The position numbers and the translations under genes are program-made. From contig CAKSPD010000003.1 in NCBI GenBank assembly GCA_934481385.1, positions 62,001 through 126,000 on the forward strand: a DNA stretch of 64,000 nucleotides. The letters run 5' to 3'. A model generated the notes under the pieces. The model had not been told where the DNA came from. It did not search any database and was given only the letters and a program-made list of their open reading frames with translations. Position 1 is the stretch's first letter. Every line of letters begins with the position of its first letter. The stretch is from an uncultured Oscillospiraceae bacterium (lineage in GTDB: Bacteria; Bacillota; Clostridia; Oscillospirales; Ruminococcaceae). Of this stretch, positions 63,544-64,000 are shown in pieces.

Positions 63544-63858
63544 ATGGCAGTCAATGAAAAAATCAGACTTAAAATTAAGGGTTACGACCACGCTACTGTT
63601 GATATTGCAGCAGCTAAAATCGTTGAAGCAGCTAAGAGAAGCGGTGCAAGAGTTTCAGGTCCTATTCCGCTCCCTACTGATAAAGAAGTTGTTACTATTC
63701 TTCGTGCTGTACACAAGTACAAGGACAGCCGTGAACAGTTTGAAATGAGAACTCACAAAAGACTTGTTGATGTACTCAGACCTACTGAAAAGACAACTGA
63801 TGCTCTTAATAAGCTCGAAATCCCCGCAGGCGTTGATGTTGTTATGGAAGTTAAGTAA
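63544..63858 (+). CDS. rpsJ: 30S ribosomal protein S10
   Basis: The 104-residue protein opens [20 protein letters not shown] and contains [20 protein letters not shown] and RTHKRLVDV, the S10/NusE hallmarks. It is part of the 30S head and also acts in antitermination as NusE. AAGGAGGCG precedes the ATG by ten bases. It is first in the S10 operon. Confidence 0.98.
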   Translation: MAVNEKIRLKIKGYDHATVDIAAAKIVEAAKRSGARVSGPIPLPTDKEVVTILRAVHKYKDSREQFEMRTHKRLVDVLRPTEKTTDALNKLEIPAGVDVVMEVK

Positions 63859-63937
63859 TTCCTTTATTCACTCAGCTTGCAGGTCATGTTGATGTTTTTA
63901 AATGTCAACCAATAACCATTAAGGAGGAAATGCAGAA

Positions 63938-64000
63938 ATGCAGAAAGGTATTATCGGAAAGAAAATCGGTATGACTCAGATTTTCGACGAATCAGGAAAA
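63938..64000 (+). CDS. rplC: 50S ribosomal protein L3, N-terminal fragment (runs off window)
   Basis: The first 21 codons are visible, opening MQKGIIGKKIGMTQIFDE, the conserved N-terminus of L3. AAGGAGGAAA lies eight bases upstream. The position directly after rpsJ is the universal S10-operon order. The gene continues beyond the right end of the window. Confidence 0.95.
   Translation, partial: MQKGIIGKKIGMTQIFDESGK

Noticed and set aside
1..64000. tRNA or rRNA genes, CRISPR arrays, insertion sequences, prophage
   Set aside because: None was recognised; all gaps over 200 bases were read and are accounted for by promoters, terminators, leaders or featureless AT-rich DNA.

Overview
The window is AT-rich and densely coded, with strong AAGGAGG-type ribosome binding sites, frequent TTG/GTG starts and short intergenic gaps. 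Its gene content (a two-lobed EcfAAT module, RnfCDGEAB, YlxM-Ffh, KhpA, a ClpE-like unfoldase, MalF/MalG-type sugar permeases) points to an anaerobic, low-GC member of the Firmicutes (Clostridia), most like a Ruminococcus-type gut or rumen bacterium. The genus is an inference from gene content and style, not from a search. No tRNA, rRNA, CRISPR array, transposase or phage gene was seen. Both window ends cut genes: a glycosyltransferase on the left and rplC (L3) on the right.

Region by region. 1-7226: a plus-strand surface-glycan locus with three GT4-type transferases, a GT2 transferase, a large polytopic GT-C-like protein and a flippase-like LPG-synthase-family protein, ending at a bidirectional terminator shared with the opposing pheA-metH operon (7240-10727). 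10883-13846: ruvC-ruvA-(sseB-like)-ruvB. 13922-27466: a long plus-strand run with glmM, an rRNA-methyltransferase-like gene, a DUF4230 protein, ecfA1-ecfA2-ecfT, a YfhO-like protein, truA, two membrane or envelope proteins and a ClpE-like unfoldase, closed by a terminator. 27626-30402: an XRE regulator, a small membrane protein and an ABC exporter behind a promoter carrying three evenly spaced repeats.

30689-47993 is the most unusual part: about 17 kb in two adjacent transcription units. It encodes three complete pairs of MalF/MalG-type permeases, two very large solute-binding proteins with extra N-terminal domains, an HlyD-like adaptor, a MacB-periplasmic-domain-like membrane protein, an NHL-repeat/Yip1-like protein and a DUF5696-like lipoprotein, but no ATPase and no recognisable enzyme of sugar catabolism. 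An ATPase must be supplied in trans. I regard this as the best candidate for an undescribed envelope or transport system.

48049-52585 (minus strand): an M23 peptidase with LysM and G5 domains, luxS, an RluA-type pseudouridine synthase, a membrane protein whose 3' end overlaps the RluA gene by 104 bases, and a histidine phosphatase. 52801-58397: an XRE regulator, then the complete Rnf complex rnfCDGEAB, the ferredoxin:NAD oxidoreductase that couples to an ion gradient. 58445-60277 (minus): a YtrA/GntR-type regulator with an ABC pair and a clear promoter-operator. 60732-64000: ylxM-ffh-rpsP-khpA, a terminator, then the start of the S10 ribosomal operon, with a long structured leader that contains a terminator-like hairpin upstream of rpsJ.
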